Source of the DNA: Diospyros lotus
Taxonomy: Eukaryota > Streptophyta > Magnoliopsida > Ericales > Ebenaceae
Assembly (NCBI RefSeq): GCF_014633365.1
Contig: NC_068348.1
Coordinates: 930,001-994,000, forward strand
DNA length: 64,000 bases
Direction: 5' to 3'
Shown here: in pieces, positions 23,437 to 35,023 of the stretch
How the letters are laid out: every line of letters starts with the position of its first letter
How positions within the stretch are numbered: the first letter of the stretch is position 1
The notes under the pieces: generated by a model
Database searches by the model: none
Told to the model about the DNA's origin: nothing
Seen by the model: the letters and a program-made list of their open reading frames with translations, nothing else
Position numbers and translations under genes: made by a program

Positions 23437-23660
23437 GAAGGGGAATTCCTCGAACCCTTTTGTACTCTTTTTACGACTAATGGCAAGACTTTAGATTCTC
23501 TCCATCTAATAGTAATCTAACAAAGGCCAACACTTAACCAAAGAAAAATTCAAGGGTCAAGAGCCCTAGGCCGTCCCCAAAGGTGGACTAATGGCCAAGG
23601 AAAAACTCTATCTCAACACCCTCCTCCGCGAGAGAGTGGCTAAAATCCAAAGGTCACAAG

Positions 23661-23818
23661 CCCGTAACACCTCAGTCGCATGGACTTGAAATCTTTTTTC
23701 CCAAGCCTGGATGAGCTCGTAACACCTCAGTCGCATGGGCTTGAAATCCTTTTGTCCAAGCCTGGATGAGCTCGTAACACCTCAGTCGCATGGGCTTGAA
23801 ATCCTTTTGTCCAAGCCT
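23661..23818. repeat. 55-bp tandem repeat, three units
   Basis: Units begin at 23,661, 23,716 and 23,771 with CGTAACACCTCAGTCGCATG and continue GGCTTGAAATCC...CCAAGCCT. Units two and three are almost identical. They lie just beyond the end of the antisense ORF of the Tat-like element. Confidence 0.88.
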
Positions 23819-24056
23819 CTTGCAAGTTCTACTAGATGAACTCCTCCACCTCAAGAAGTTTGATGGGATCGGCATACTTGCTCTCATACCTACGAATGAC
23901 TGAGTTCGCCTGGGATAGCTTTAAGCTCTCCCAAGATAGCTCTTCCTCAAGCTCCCAAATGCGTAGGACCAAAGATTGTCGCTCGAAGGACAACTCATCC
24001 AGGTTCTTCCTCTAGCTCTTTACTAAGTCATCCTTCTCATGCAACTGTGTGTCTTG

Positions 24057-24621
24057 TAAGAGTGTTCAAAAAACCCACTGGTTCGCAGTTTTTCGCCGAA
24101 CCGAATCGAATCAGCCGATTTTTTGAATTGGTGGTTCGGTTCGGTTTGGAAAACTGCCAAACCGTGCGCTTCGCGGTTTGACAGACTGGCGGTTTGGTTT
24201 AAAATTGAACCGCTAACATATATAAAATATATAATTAAAAATATAAAATATAAAAGGGGCGACATCGGCTATTCCTCCTCTTTCCCCCAAACCCTAACCC
24301 ACACCCACCCACCCGTCGCAATCTTTCTCTCCCCTTGGACCCTCAGATCGTCGATCGACCCTAACCCACCGGCGGCCCTGGCCCCCTACGTCTCAGGCTC
24401 TGGTCGCAGCAAACGACAGATGCACCTCTTGACATCGCCACTATTGCCTTGCAACAGCCGTCTCGTCGCTTTCTTACCCTAGCATTTCTGATCGTCGATT
24501 CATCGGTTGCTGGTATAGGCACCTCTTGACACCGCCACGGCGTTGCCTCGCAGCAGTCCGAGCCCGCCGCCTGCTTCCCCCAGCATTTCCAATCGATTTG
24601 TCAGTTGCTGGTATACCTTCA

Positions 24622-24674
<53 letters not shown>

Positions 24675-25265
24675 ACTGTTTCTGTTGTTTTATTTATAGA
24701 TTTTTAGTCACAAAATACTTGTGACTTGTGAGGAAAATCTTTCAACGAGACTTGTATTTTCTCTTTCCCACCCCCAGAGTGCTCTATATAGTATATGATT
24801 GTTTTATGTTAGCTTTTCCCCTTCACTGAAGGCTGAACATGTAACATGCCCCTGCCCCCTCCACTTACGCCCACTACATAGACTTTGATTTTTGCAAATA
24901 AATCCTCATTTTCGATTACTGGCAGTATGTTTGTTTTTGTTGTTATCATGGCATGCGTGAGCTCACCACATATGGATTTTAGGTCTATTTTTGTGTTTCC
25001 TTAGTGTAAATAGTGAGTTTGCAGCAAAAATATAAATTTAGAACAAGTTCGGTTCGAACCGAACCAAACCGAACCAAATCAGCCGGACCGGACCAAATGC
25101 AAAAATTATCAAACCGCGGAAACCAAACCGCATTTTGCGGTTCAGTTCGGTTCAATTTTTCGCACCAAATCAAACCACTCGATTTGATTTGGTAGAAAAC
25201 CGAGCCTACAGTTCGACGCTTTAAACCGGCTAAAAACTGGTCAAACTGAACCGTAAACACCCCTA
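24057..25265. mobile_element. hAT-like non-autonomous element with (CT)n tract
   Basis: The ends are inverted: TAAGAGTGTTCAAAAAACC on the left, the complement of TAGGGGTGTTTACGGTTC on the right. Flanks GTGTCTTG (24,049-24,056) and GTGTCTAG (25,266-25,273) match at 7 of 8 bases, which suits a hAT target duplication. Both subterminal regions are full of GGTTCGGTTCGG/CCGAACCGAACC motifs in opposite orientation. A perfect CT microsatellite occupies 24,625-24,671. No transposase; the ORFs at 24,123-24,482 and 25,013-25,260 follow the motif repeats and are not credible. Confidence 0.75.
24625..24671. repeat. (CT)n microsatellite
   Basis: Uninterrupted CT dinucleotide run of about 47 bp inside the hAT-like element. 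Confidence 0.95.
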
Positions 25266-26703
25266 GTGTCTAGTTCCAAGGTCTTCTTAGAAGCTTGGGT
25301 AAAACATCCAGAGAAGTCTGAAATGAGCATTACCACCTGTGATGAGCAAGATGGGTAAGGGCAATATAGCTAAGCTTGAAAGATGCCGATAAAGTAAAAG
25401 GGATTACCTGAGCCAAATGCTTGCAGAAGGCAGTTTCTACTGCCTCCAAGGACTGTTCAGCTAGCACTTGATGGTCGGTAGGGGTGGCAAAGTGGTGAAT
25501 CATGCATCTCACCACCTGACTATTCCGACTAAGATCATTTTCCTTCACTCCCCAGTCAAGAACATGGTCTGAATGGTGCGGAGAAGACTCGGGTGTTGGG
25601 ATGAGTTATCTTGGAGGTTGGGAAGTCGTCTTCCTCCTAGTGTGGCTAGGCTTCCCTTCCCCGACCGGAGGGGGATCCAAGGCATCTTTTCCCTTTGTGG
25701 GAGTAGGGGCACCCTCATCCTCCGCAGGTCTCTGTTTGTTCTTTCCCCAGATGAAAGTCGTACTCACCATTTCAGTTGCAAAAGCACAGGTAAGATGTTA
25801 GTGGCAAGAAAAACAACAAGTCAAAAAAGTATGAAAATGGTGGAAAAATAACTACCCAGAGTGACATCGGGCTCGAAACAAGTGTGAGTGGATAAACCCC
25901 CCAGGTACAAGGTACAATCATATATCAAGTCCCGAGCGCTGATAGGGTTTAGCTCCCTCAAGATCTGAATATTATGAAGCTCATTCTGCGTGATCTCGCG
26001 ACTATGGATCTTTGAGGACTAGAAAACCCACTCAACTGGAACCCCGTTGACACCCTTGTCCTTCATGCTAGCAAAGAAAAATCTACTCTTCCATCATTTT
26101 ACTGATGTGAGATTATCGACTATGAACTGACGCTGGTTGAGAGGAGAGAAGGCGAACCGAGTTTCGATTTTACTATATGGAGATTACCTTGAACATCCTA
26201 AAGAAGAGTTGGGCAGTGGGCTCAATATCTCGAGCTTGACAACAGGTAGCTACGCACCTCCAGCCATTGGGGGGTCAATTAAGAGGGACATAACCCCACG
26301 GTAGAGAACACCTCAACTACAGCAGCCGCGAGGAGAAACTTAAGGCCGATAGCAGGGGCTTGTTCGTATATGGTGATACAACCATGGGGGCCTGGTAAGC
26401 TTTTAGATCTCGGGGTTCATTGTACCAATACTCATCAAGAATGAGGTGGTATTTTTTGAGAAGGGGAAACAACTCTCTCTTGGTTATGGTGGAGTGGTCC
26501 ATGGTCAAATCCTCAGGTAGGTTCTCTAGGTTGGGATCACTACTCACACGAGACTCCGAAGAAGGATGAGGAGAAACTCTTTCAAGCCTCCTAAGCTTTT
26601 TTGGCTTACGAAGGGGACCATGGGAAGGGCTAGATAACTCGACATGCAATTCCTCACTACTAGAGATAGTACTAGAGGTTTTTGAATCCGAGGAAGAAGA
26701 CAT

Positions 26704-27582
26704 GCTAAAAACGAGTAAGATTAGTAAGATTAGCTAAGAAGAAATCACTGACCAGGAGAAGGAATGCAGAGGTTAGAGAAGGAAAACCACAGCTGGGCAT
26801 GAGCCAAAGGGAGCTCAACAGGCGCGGCTTAGCTTGGAAAATCTCAAACCACATCTGCGACAAAGAAAAGCCAAAGAAACAGGTTAGTCAAGTTAGGGCT
26901 TACTTTGTTGATATTAACAATATATATTAAATGAATAAAAAAAAGGGCAGGAGCCTAAGGTCGGCCATGGCCGACCTCAACGTGCATATATATATACATT
27001 TACATTAAAAAAAAAAACAAGTAGTGGGGAAAGTGCCCCAAGAGAGGTCGACCATGGCAGAGATTGGCCAGGCCAACCCTGGCTGAGGGAGACCAGGTCG
27101 ACCCTAGTCGCGCCTCAGCCATGGCCGAGAAGCTTGGCCCCGCCAAGATCTGGTGAGGCCGAGCTTGGCCAGGCAGACCTCTGCCTGGCTGAAGAGGAAG
27201 ATGCAATAATTTAAAAAAACAAAAACAAAAACAAAGGAAAAAACAAAAAGAAAAGCAAAGAATGATGGAGGGAAAGACTAACCTCAAAAAATTATGAGCT
27301 TATCTTGAAGTGATAATTGAGGGGTGGGGCCTTAGGGCTTATATAGAGGGAATTAAGCCCTCCAACCAAATACCCTTTAAAAGTAAAAGATAATGAATGT
27401 CCCCCTCCAACCAAAGACCCCTTATAATCTTAAGGTAATAAATGAGGTTATTAAACATTAATCTCATGCTTAAAAATACTCTTATGCATCTTGGGGAGAA
27501 TCTATAATCGAATAATCTCATAAATTAAACTAATCCTCGACCTAACATGATTTTCAGCTCAGCTCAAGGAGTGGAGGGCAAC
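26704..27582. other. Internal 3' region of the Tat-like element, palindrome-rich
   Basis: No gene is supported. It contains a perfect 20-bp palindrome AGGTCGGCCATGGCCGACCT (26,958-26,977) and several related GGTCGACC, GGCCAGGCC and GCCATGGC motifs to about 27,190. A purine-rich tract AAGGAGTGGAGGGCAAC ends at 27,582 directly before the TG of the LTR, as a polypurine tract should. Confidence 0.5.
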
Positions 27583-27964
27583 TGATGTGACACCACCTAA
27601 AATTACAAGAATACCCCTACGCGCTAGTAGTCTCGCTCACCACGTTGATTGTTCGAGAGACTGACACGTGGTAAGTCAACAATTCGGTGCAAAGTCCAAA
27701 AATTCGGGCCGGACCGCAAGACCCGTTCCCACTTATCCGAGGTCCTTGGGAGTCGTGACCACCCATCTCGGGTTTTATCTCGGGTACCTCATAAAGGGCC
27801 CGCCTATAAAAATAAATGTCCTTATCAGGTATAACCGAGCTCTCCAACTCTTACATTTTCTACTACTCGCATTTACTCTACTAATTTGAGCGTTGGAATC
27901 CGCCTTGGGGGATCCTAGCCCCGTCACTCCGTTGTCTTGCAGGTTACATTCCCGATGTCCGACA
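27583..27964 (+). mobile_element. 3' LTR of the Tat-like element (candidate)
   Basis: Starts TGATGTGACACC after a polypurine-like tract and ends near GATGTCCGACA. It contains a TATA-like CCTATAAAAATA (27,802) and a TTTGAGCGTTGGAATCCGCC (27,885) stretch like that found near the end of Tat-type LTRs. The partner 5' LTR and a target duplication were not found, so the right edge is approximate. Confidence 0.5.
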
Positions 27965-28029
27965 TTAATAGGTCCAAAGCTCAGTTTTAAAGGTCCAATT
28001 ATTGAGGTGGCATGTGATGGTCGGTCTCA

Positions 28030-28175
28030 AAAACCATCATTAAGTCTAAATGCTTTATTCTACTTGTGATTTTTATGGTTTCGTGTAAGCACTTCCTCAT
28101 TGGCGGGATTATTTGTCTTACTGGGCATTTGTGGTTTATCAGAATTATCAAGCATTGCAAAAAATATTATTTTCT
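28030..28175 (+). pseudogene. Ty3/gypsy RNase H fragment
   Basis: About 125 bp from AGTCTAAATGCTTTATTCTA (28,044) to ATCAAGCATTGCAA match 45,598-45,717 with few differences. In that second copy the context shows it is RNase H-derived (ALHHWRDYL). Here only the middle survives. Confidence 0.6.
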
Positions 28176-28385
28176 TTTTAAAAATAAATAAAATTATTTT
28201 CCAAACAACAGGGGAGTTAGGCTGATGGGTTATTTTTCCAAGGGAGTCGTGGACTAAGAAGGCGGCGGCAAAACTATCCTTGACAATAACATCCTCAGTA
28301 ATAAGTCATTCATAAAGCCACACATTTGAAGTCCAACTGCCATTGATGGATTTCATTATTTATAGGGTTAAAATACATATATACG

Positions 28386-28556
28386 TGTACTGTGTTTAAC
28401 ACCAGTGAATATTGTTGCTATTTTGGACCATGCCCACCCACTAATTACTCCACATTTTTCAAGAACATGTGCCCGAATGTTTTTGTTAATCCGGATCAAC
28501 CAAGCACATATATGTGCCCTACGGGGACCAATTATAAGGTTGTGTTTCGTCCCTAA
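28386..28556 (+). pseudogene. 3' end of a third thaumatin-like gene (orphan fragment)
   Basis: In one continuous frame, TGT at 28,386 to TAA at 28,554-28,556, the translation reads CTVFNTSEYCC, then a short Cys-Pro loop, FFKNMCP, NPDQPST, MCPTGTNYKVVFRP and stop. This is the C-terminal module of PR-5 proteins; the intact genes have [18 protein letters not shown] and TNYKVIFCP at the same places. The loop after YCC is shorter than in the flanking genes, so it belongs to a different thaumatin-like subfamily, not to a piece of either copy. The final Cys has become Arg. The upstream three-quarters of the gene is not visible. It sits between the two duplicated genes. Confidence 0.85.
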
Positions 28557-31348
28557 AAAAGTTAACTGTACGGTTAGCTTTTCCCCAATAAGATACGTTT
28601 GATGTATCGTTGGTAGTACTAATAAGAACTTTGGCATCCATTCGTGAGGATAATATATATGGGTAAGAAAAAATAAGGTTATATTCTCCTCCTTGTTTTT
28701 AAATTATTTTTAATTTTTAACTTTTTAAAATACTAAAAATGCGTTTATTTTGTTATTTTCAAAAACATATTTTCGAAAATAAGAAAAATATTTATAAAAA
28801 AAATCCAAAAAAAATATTATTTTAGGTGTTTTTAGCCAAAACACGCTGAAAACACCCAAAATGCGAAAAACAACCCCTTTTCTCCCAATCTTGCACACAG
28901 ATCTCTCACCTCTCTCTCTATCTCCTCTCATTTCTCCTTCATCACTGTCGTTAACGACTCTTCTTTTCTCCTTCATTCTCCATCGCCGACACCCACATGA
29001 AACCGACAATGATGGCTTGATGATGTCAATGGTCAACATTCACTACCATGGCAAGGGCAAGAAATGACGATCATGATAGAGGAATAAAGACCGACGATCA
29101 TGGCGATGCATAAGGCCATGGTTAGTTGAACATGGCAGAGGAGTTCGAGAGGTCATGATTGGAGACAACGCGTTGAAGGAGAAAATCAACGACCAATAAC
29201 TGCGAAAGGCAACATTCACGACCATGGAGCCTTCGACTGCCGACAATGTGTCATCGACTATGGCGATGACCCTGATCCCCTTATCGGTGATATCACAACA
29301 GTGAAGAAGAAGACCCACACCAATAATTCCCACTGGCCGTCGGCGATGTGAAAAAGGCCTCTGATTATCGAAAATCACTGGCCACGATGGCCGGCAACAA
29401 CTGACAGTGTATTTTTCAAGTTTAGCCGAAAATTAAAATTTAAATATATGAAAATCTAGCTGTTAAACCTGACTTATTTTTGTGTATATTAACCCCATTT
29501 GGCTTGGCGTTTCTATTAGTAGGCTCTGATCGTGTGAATCTCTGGCCGACAGTGGTCATTGGAGACAGAGAAGAAGCAAGGTGTCAGAGAAGATAAAGGA
29601 AGAAAAAGAAAAGGAAAAAAAGAAAAAAAAATCTTAAAATTATATATTTATTTAAAATTTTATAAATATAGCATATCAATATTATAATTAAAAATATAGG
29701 ATAATATATAGTATATTATTAAGTGTATTACACATATTATATATAATAATATTGAATATAAATTTTTGCTCAAATGTTACAATTCATTAATTAAATTTAT
29801 TGTTTTATTTTAATAGTAGGATTTTATTAAAAAGAGTTAATTTTATTATTTAATAATCAAATTCATTGAATCAAATATCATAAAGTATTTTTTTTTCCAA
29901 AATTTTAAAATAAACGTGTTTTCTAGTTTTATGTTTTAAAAAATAATTTTTCAGAGTAACAAAAAGAACATATTTTCAAAAATCTTAAAACAGATACTCA
30001 AAATATAAAACTGCAAATGAATTTAAAACTGAAATATGAAAGAGAACTCAACCTAAGTCTTCCCACAAGCAATCCTTTGAAAAAGAATTACATTTTATTT
30101 ATAGCAAAAAGAAAAACCTTTCTACACCTTCCATACACTTTGTTGCTTGTTTTTTTTTGGCTCTTTTTTTTTCCCTGATGTACTTAAAATTATAAAGGAA
30201 ATGAGTTGCTAATACTTTATGCTCTTCCTTAGAGATGTGCAAATAGTCGATTCGATAACTGAATCGACCAATTGAACCAAATAATTGAACTAACCGATAA
30301 TTGAATTTTCTGATAGACCAAAGAAATCGAACTAACTAATTGAAAAAAAAAAATCAAAAACTGATTGTAAACTTCAAGCACCAACTCAAGAAAAGATTTA
30401 AAAAAATGATGTTTTATAATTTATTTTGGTCAGTTCAGCTATTCCGACAAAGAAAATCAATGTTGAAAATCACAAAATTATAAGAAATCTCGACGTTGAA
30501 AAATGATAATGATTAATTCTCTTATTAAAAATAATAGAATGACTAAATTCAATCTTTTGTCGTCGTTTCTCTCTCACACTCTAATTATAGAAAATAAAAA
30601 AAGTGGTGGTGGGCCCCCCACGGATATCAAAGATCAAATACTTGTGGTGACATTTATCTCATATAGAAATGTGAACTGAATGTCCTACTCTATGTATGTA
30701 TAAGTTGTGACCGCATCCGAGTTTACCTGACGAGCGAATCAAGGGAGAAGGCCGCCCGTTTCCAAGAGTAGTCGGGCAAAGCTCGAAACTTGGGTTAAAA
30801 AAAAAAAAAAGAATGATGGTGGGAAGCCACAATAGACTTGAGTGACGCTAAGGTTCACATCCATTTGATAATAGGGCCGACTAACATCTTTTTTTTCTCT
30901 TTTTTATTTTTTTATATTTTTCTAAAAAAATACAGATAAGGAAAGAGATTGATGGTTGGGTTAAACCAACCATTGTCGATCGGGTTCAATGGGCCTAGCT
31001 AGCCATTGTTAGTTCTTTGATAAATGTGTGCATACACGTGCATTTGTGAGAAATGGGTAGGGAAAGAGAGAGAGACAAAAATTATTATATATTTGAATGG
31101 TTTTTAAAATATAACGACAATTATAAATTACAAGAACAAAATTATTATAAATTTTTACGCTCAAAGAGATAGGGGATTTTCTATAATATTCACTTTATGT
31201 ATGCTTTCCAAGTAGTGTTTTTAATGAACGAAAACGCTATTTGGACACGTAAGCTTTAAGAATTATATATTAAAATAGTTAATTACTTGCATCTTAACAG
31301 CTTTATTTCATATCCAAAAAAAAAAAAAAAAATTCTAAGAAAATATCA
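28557..31348. other. Gene-free, repeat-like DNA between fragments
   Basis: AT-rich DNA with a pyrimidine-rich patch at 28,880-28,990, a patch rich in ATGGC motifs at 29,040-29,390, poly-A/T runs and several transposon-like stretches such as GTCGATTCGATAACTGAATC near 30,247. I see no coding region with a recognisable domain and no RNA gene. Confidence 0.6.
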
Positions 31349-31356
31349 CTTTCAAT

Positions 31357-32104
31357 CAATGTTTTAAAAATCCGACCGGAGAGCGAACCGGTCTATTAAT
31401 TGGGTCACATGTCAGTTGGTCAGACCGATTAGACCGAAGTGGTTCGACCGAATGATGTCATATATATTTTAACATATATTTAAAATACTAATTGTCGACC
31501 TTCAATTTCAGCCGACCGTGATTCGTTTTGGGCCGCGATGAATAAGTCAAAAAATACCAAGAAGAAGAAAGAAACAAAGTTTCAGACGTGAGTCAACACC
31601 GAATTTTTTTACGTGGTTCGATCAGAACGATGCTTACTCCACAATTGCTGGGAACTTCTCGGGAGCTCGCTTTACGAGTTTCGAATTTCGATGGTGATTG
31701 GACTTTTCTTGGCGAGGTTGTCTGGGCCTTCTCAGCTTTGGGTGATTGGACCGGTCCATCCATCGGACCGACTCTGGCTCAAATGGAGTGATACAAGAAA
31801 TACATATAACACTAATATTCTATATATTATTATGATAAATATTATTATTAACTAATATACAACTAATATTTTATATATAATTGTTTTATATATTATTAAA
31901 GAATTAATTAATAATTAAAAATTTAAAAATAAGGGAGAGTGTGAAAAAAGTTGGGGTCAACTTGGTTCTCAATTCACCGGTCTGATCGGATTTTGATCGG
32001 ATTGAAGCAGATTTGATTTTTTATATCAAATCAGATTGAATAGGCCATCAATTCTCAATTAAATGAGTCTGTTCAACTTATTCGATCCGATTTTTAAAAC
32101 AATA
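31357..32104. mobile_element. hAT-like non-autonomous element, copy B (complete)
   Basis: The element is bracketed by a perfect 8-bp direct repeat CTTTCAAT at 31,349-31,356 and 32,105-32,112. Its ends are inverted repeats: CAATGTTTTAAAAATCCG on the left and the complement of TATTGTTTTAAAAATCGG on the right. An 8-bp duplication plus short TIRs of this form is typical of hAT transposons. The 748-bp length and lack of a transposase ORF make it non-autonomous. The interior includes an ACGTGGTTCG stretch also common near plant LTR element ends. Confidence 0.72.
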
Positions 32105-32637
32105 CTTTCAATTCTACACGATAAGTCGAGGGGGATTGTTCCCGGAATATTCGGACTAACACGATAGTGAAAATTTGATGGTAATTTCTAGATGACTTTG
32201 GACTTAGTTTATTCTAAGATAAAATTATGAAAAAAAAAATTCCAAAAAGTAGGCCCCACATGGCCATTAGAAAGACCTCGCTCGGCTTTGATATTTTGTG
32301 AGGAGTTTTTATAGCCCCAACCTAGCTAGCCAGGGGATTTCCTAGACTTGCCAGAAATTCTACTAAGGATTGGGTTGCTTAATTTGTAATCAATTCAAAT
32401 TTCGTTAAATTAGAAAAATTCTCTTCTTTTAACTCTTTGAAAGATGGTCCTTAAAAGAGTAATGTTAATCCTCTTAATTTGTCTAAGATAATAACTTATA
32501 TATGTTATCGAACGAGGAGATTTAATTCTAGGTTAACGATTATCTCCACATGAATATAAAAGAAAAGAATTTTTCCTCTGGGTTAAGCATTCAATTACTC
32601 TCAATTTTACTTCTAAGTTATTTCAAACCCTTAAACT

Positions 32638-33826
32638 TAGGGTTGGCAATGGTTTGGTTTGGTTTTGATTTTTATCAAAATCATAATCAAATCAAACTTA
32701 AATTACTAAAACCAAAACCAAACCATTACCCATTTGGTTTTAAAAATTTAAAACCATAACCAAACCGTTCGATTTTGATTCGGTTTCGGTTTAACCATGA
32801 TTTTTTTAGTTTAATCCATATCAACAAACAAAGACAAATAGCATCCATAAAATTTTTTGATAATTTCACAACAAACAAAGATAAATTCTAATAAAGTTAC
32901 ATTATTCTTGCATAAAGTTACAAAACTTATTGGATATAAAATCACATTTTCAAACCTACAATTGTTAAGATCAATAAATTAATATGTGCATAATTAAATT
33001 GTAATTTAAGCTAAAAAAAATTAGCTACGAAAGTTAATACCTTCATCAACAACATTAATATATTCTTCGTAAATTGATGCATATCCATCTGAAATGAATG
33101 AGCCAACTCCATCTAACAAAATTATAAATATAAAAAATAAATTAATATGAAGAGATATGAGGCAGAGAGCGAGAGGCAGCGAGGGTGAGAGAGATCCAGG
33201 GCGAGCGAGACCAAGAGGGGCCAAACCCTAGCGAGAGCAAGAGAGATCTAGTGATGGCGAGTAAGAGCAAGAGAGATGCAGAGAGCGAGGACGATTGGCG
33301 AGCTCACGCGGAGGAGCAAGAGAAATGAGGCAAAAAGGGTGAAAGAGATTGAGGGCAAGCGAGAGCAAGGGTCGAGCCCTAGCGAGAGCAAGAGAGATCC
33401 AGCGAGAGCGAGCGAGAGCAAGAAACAAGCAGAGAGTAAGGGCGAGGGCGGGCGGAAGAGCGAGAGGCAGCGAGGATGAAAGAGAGTGAGAGCGAGAGCG
33501 AAGTTGAGAGAGGAAGGAGAAGAGAAGGGGAGAAGGGTTTGCAAGCAAGGCAATTGGGCTGGGGTGGGCTAGCCTCAGGTGGGCGGGGTTGTATATAATA
33601 TATATATATATATATTCGGTTCGATTCGGATACTCACCATTCGGTTCAGTTTCGGTTCGAATTTTGGTTTGGTTTTAGTGAAAACCATAACCAAACCGTA
33701 CCCATTGAAACAGTGTTCGATTTTTTCCCGAACCAAACCATTAACTAGTCAAACAATTTTTAACCGTGTTGATCGGTTCGATTTCGATTCAATTCCCCAC
33801 AATTTCGATTGCAATTGTTATCTCTA
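32638..33826. mobile_element. hAT-like element with purine-rich core, copy B
   Basis: Duplicate of 1340-2531, in the same position relative to the thaumatin-like gene, so the insertion predates the segmental duplication. Flanks are CTTAAACT (32,630-32,637) and CTTAAACC (33,827-33,834), a 7-of-8 match that supports the 8-bp target duplication better than copy A does. The GA-rich core differs from copy A by scattered substitutions and small indels. Confidence 0.6.
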
Positions 33827-34218
33827 CTTAAACCTCATATCTATTGTTTGATCGAGACTTGACTTAAAATCGTATCTATTCAAATAGCATTATCCATAAA
33901 AAAATATATATATACTATTCGATACGCCTCTTATCAAATTAAACCATTTTTTCCTGCTTTTCACATTTTTGGGGCCCACCCGTTTTGGGGCCTAGCCACA
34001 GGCATCCGTGGTTGAGCCGGCAGCCCCGGCACCGTAGAACGGTAGAAGACAGGTCTGCAAGCCTAACTCTATGTCGTGTCCATTGATGATTGGCATCTGG
34101 CATCTGAGCTAACCTGCAATTCACTGACTTTGCACATCTCTCACAGACTTTGAAATTTCCAAGCGTGACCGGCAGCTGATTACAAATCAAAAACCCATCT
34201 CTAGCCGCGCGCCATGAA

Positions 34219-34226
34219 TCTATAAG
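34219..34226 (+). promoter_or_regulatory. Candidate TATA box of thaumatin-like gene, copy B
   Basis: TCTATAAG, identical in place and context to copy A (2974-2981), about 105 bp before the ATG at 34,331. Confidence 0.45.
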
Positions 34227-34330
34227 AACCCAAAGATGTAAGCTCTCAAAGCACCCATCATCAATCCAACCAAATTGAACCCAGAAACCTCTTTGGTTGA
34301 TTTGCTTCCCCCTGTTGATTGGTTTCCAAA

Positions 34331-35023
34331 ATGAGGAGTTTCGCCTTCTTGTTGCCGCTTCTCGTCACCTTCTGCATGGTGGCGCCTCGTTCCGACGCCG
34401 CCACCTTCGACATCCTAAACAAATGCACCTACACAGTCTGGGCCGCCGCCAACGCCCCCTCCTACCAAGGCGGAGGCAAGCGGCTCGACCCCGGCCAGTC
34501 ATGGAACATCAACGTTCCCCCCGGCACCGTCCAAGCCCGCATCTGGGGCCGCACCAACTGCAACTTCGACGGCAACGGCCAGGGCAGCTGCAAGACCGGC
34601 AACTGCGACGGCGGCCTCAAATGCAAAGGCTACGGCAGCCCGCCCAACACGCTCGCCGAGTTCGCCCTCAACCGACCTAACAACCTCGACTTCGTCGACA
34701 TCTCCAACGTTGACGGATTCAACATCCCGATGGAATTCAGCCCCGTCAAAGCCGGCACCTGCAAGGATCTCCGGTGCACAGCCGACATTGTCCGCCAGTG
34801 CCCGGCGGAGCTGAAGGCTCCCGGCGGCTGCAACAACCCCTGCACGGTGTACAAGACCAATAAGTATTGCTGCACCAACGGGCAGGGGAGCTGCGGCCCG
34901 ACGCCGTTGTCGAAGTTCTTCAAGGAACGGTGCCCAGATGCTTACAGCTACCCGCAGGACGACCCGACGAGCTTGTTCACTTGCCCGGCTGGGACCAACT
35001 ACAAGGTCATCTTCTGCCCGTGA
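34331..35023 (+). CDS. Thaumatin-like / osmotin-like protein (PR-5), copy B
   Basis: Encodes a protein identical over all 230 residues to copy A (3086-3778). The only coding difference seen is GGC instead of GGA at 34,823-34,825 (silent). It has the same signal peptide, 16 cysteines, variant thaumatin signature (TGNC) and acidic-cleft residues. About 105 bp of leader and the TATA-like box are conserved, so both copies are probably expressed. Downstream, the 3' flank is interrupted at 35,481 by an LTR not present in copy A, which could give the two genes different 3' ends or silencing states. Confidence 0.97.
   Translation: MRSFAFLLPLLVTFCMVAPRSDAATFDILNKCTYTVWAAANAPSYQGGGKRLDPGQSWNINVPPGTVQARIWGRTNCNFDGNGQGSCKTGNCDGGLKCKGYGSPPNTLAEFALNRPNNLDFVDISNVDGFNIPMEFSPVKAGTCKDLRCTADIVRQCPAELKAPGGCNNPCTVYKTNKYCCTNGQGSCGPTPLSKFFKERCPDAYSYPQDDPTSLFTCPAGTNYKVIFCP

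Larger units (their letters stand above)
23825..26703 (-). pseudogene. Antisense extra ORF of a Tat-type retroelement, split by a hAT insertion
   Basis: Minus-strand ORF starting at 26,703 (MSSSSDSKTSSTISSSEELH) with a Ser-rich acidic start, then KRELFPLLKKYHLILDEYW. In a shifted frame, VFSTVGLCPSQLTPQWLEV-like sequence follows, with a stop at the Gln position. This order resembles the 'putative gypsy-type transposon' domain found in antisense ORFs of Tat retrotransposons. The far end (24,050-23,830) encodes a charged, coiled-coil-like segment (ERQSLVLRIWELEEEL). A 1.2-kb hAT-like element interrupts it at 24,057-25,265. Several stops and frame changes make it non-functional. It lies opposite and downstream of the integrase, as expected for Tat elements. 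Confidence 0.55.

Noticed and set aside
23661..23818. CRISPR-like array
   Set aside because: Three contiguous 55-bp units without spacers in a plant retroelement; an ordinary tandem repeat.
27617..27889. ORFs of 61-76 aa on both strands at the LTR of the Tat-like element
   Set aside because: They lie inside LTR sequence, with no domain and no conservation that can be shown here.
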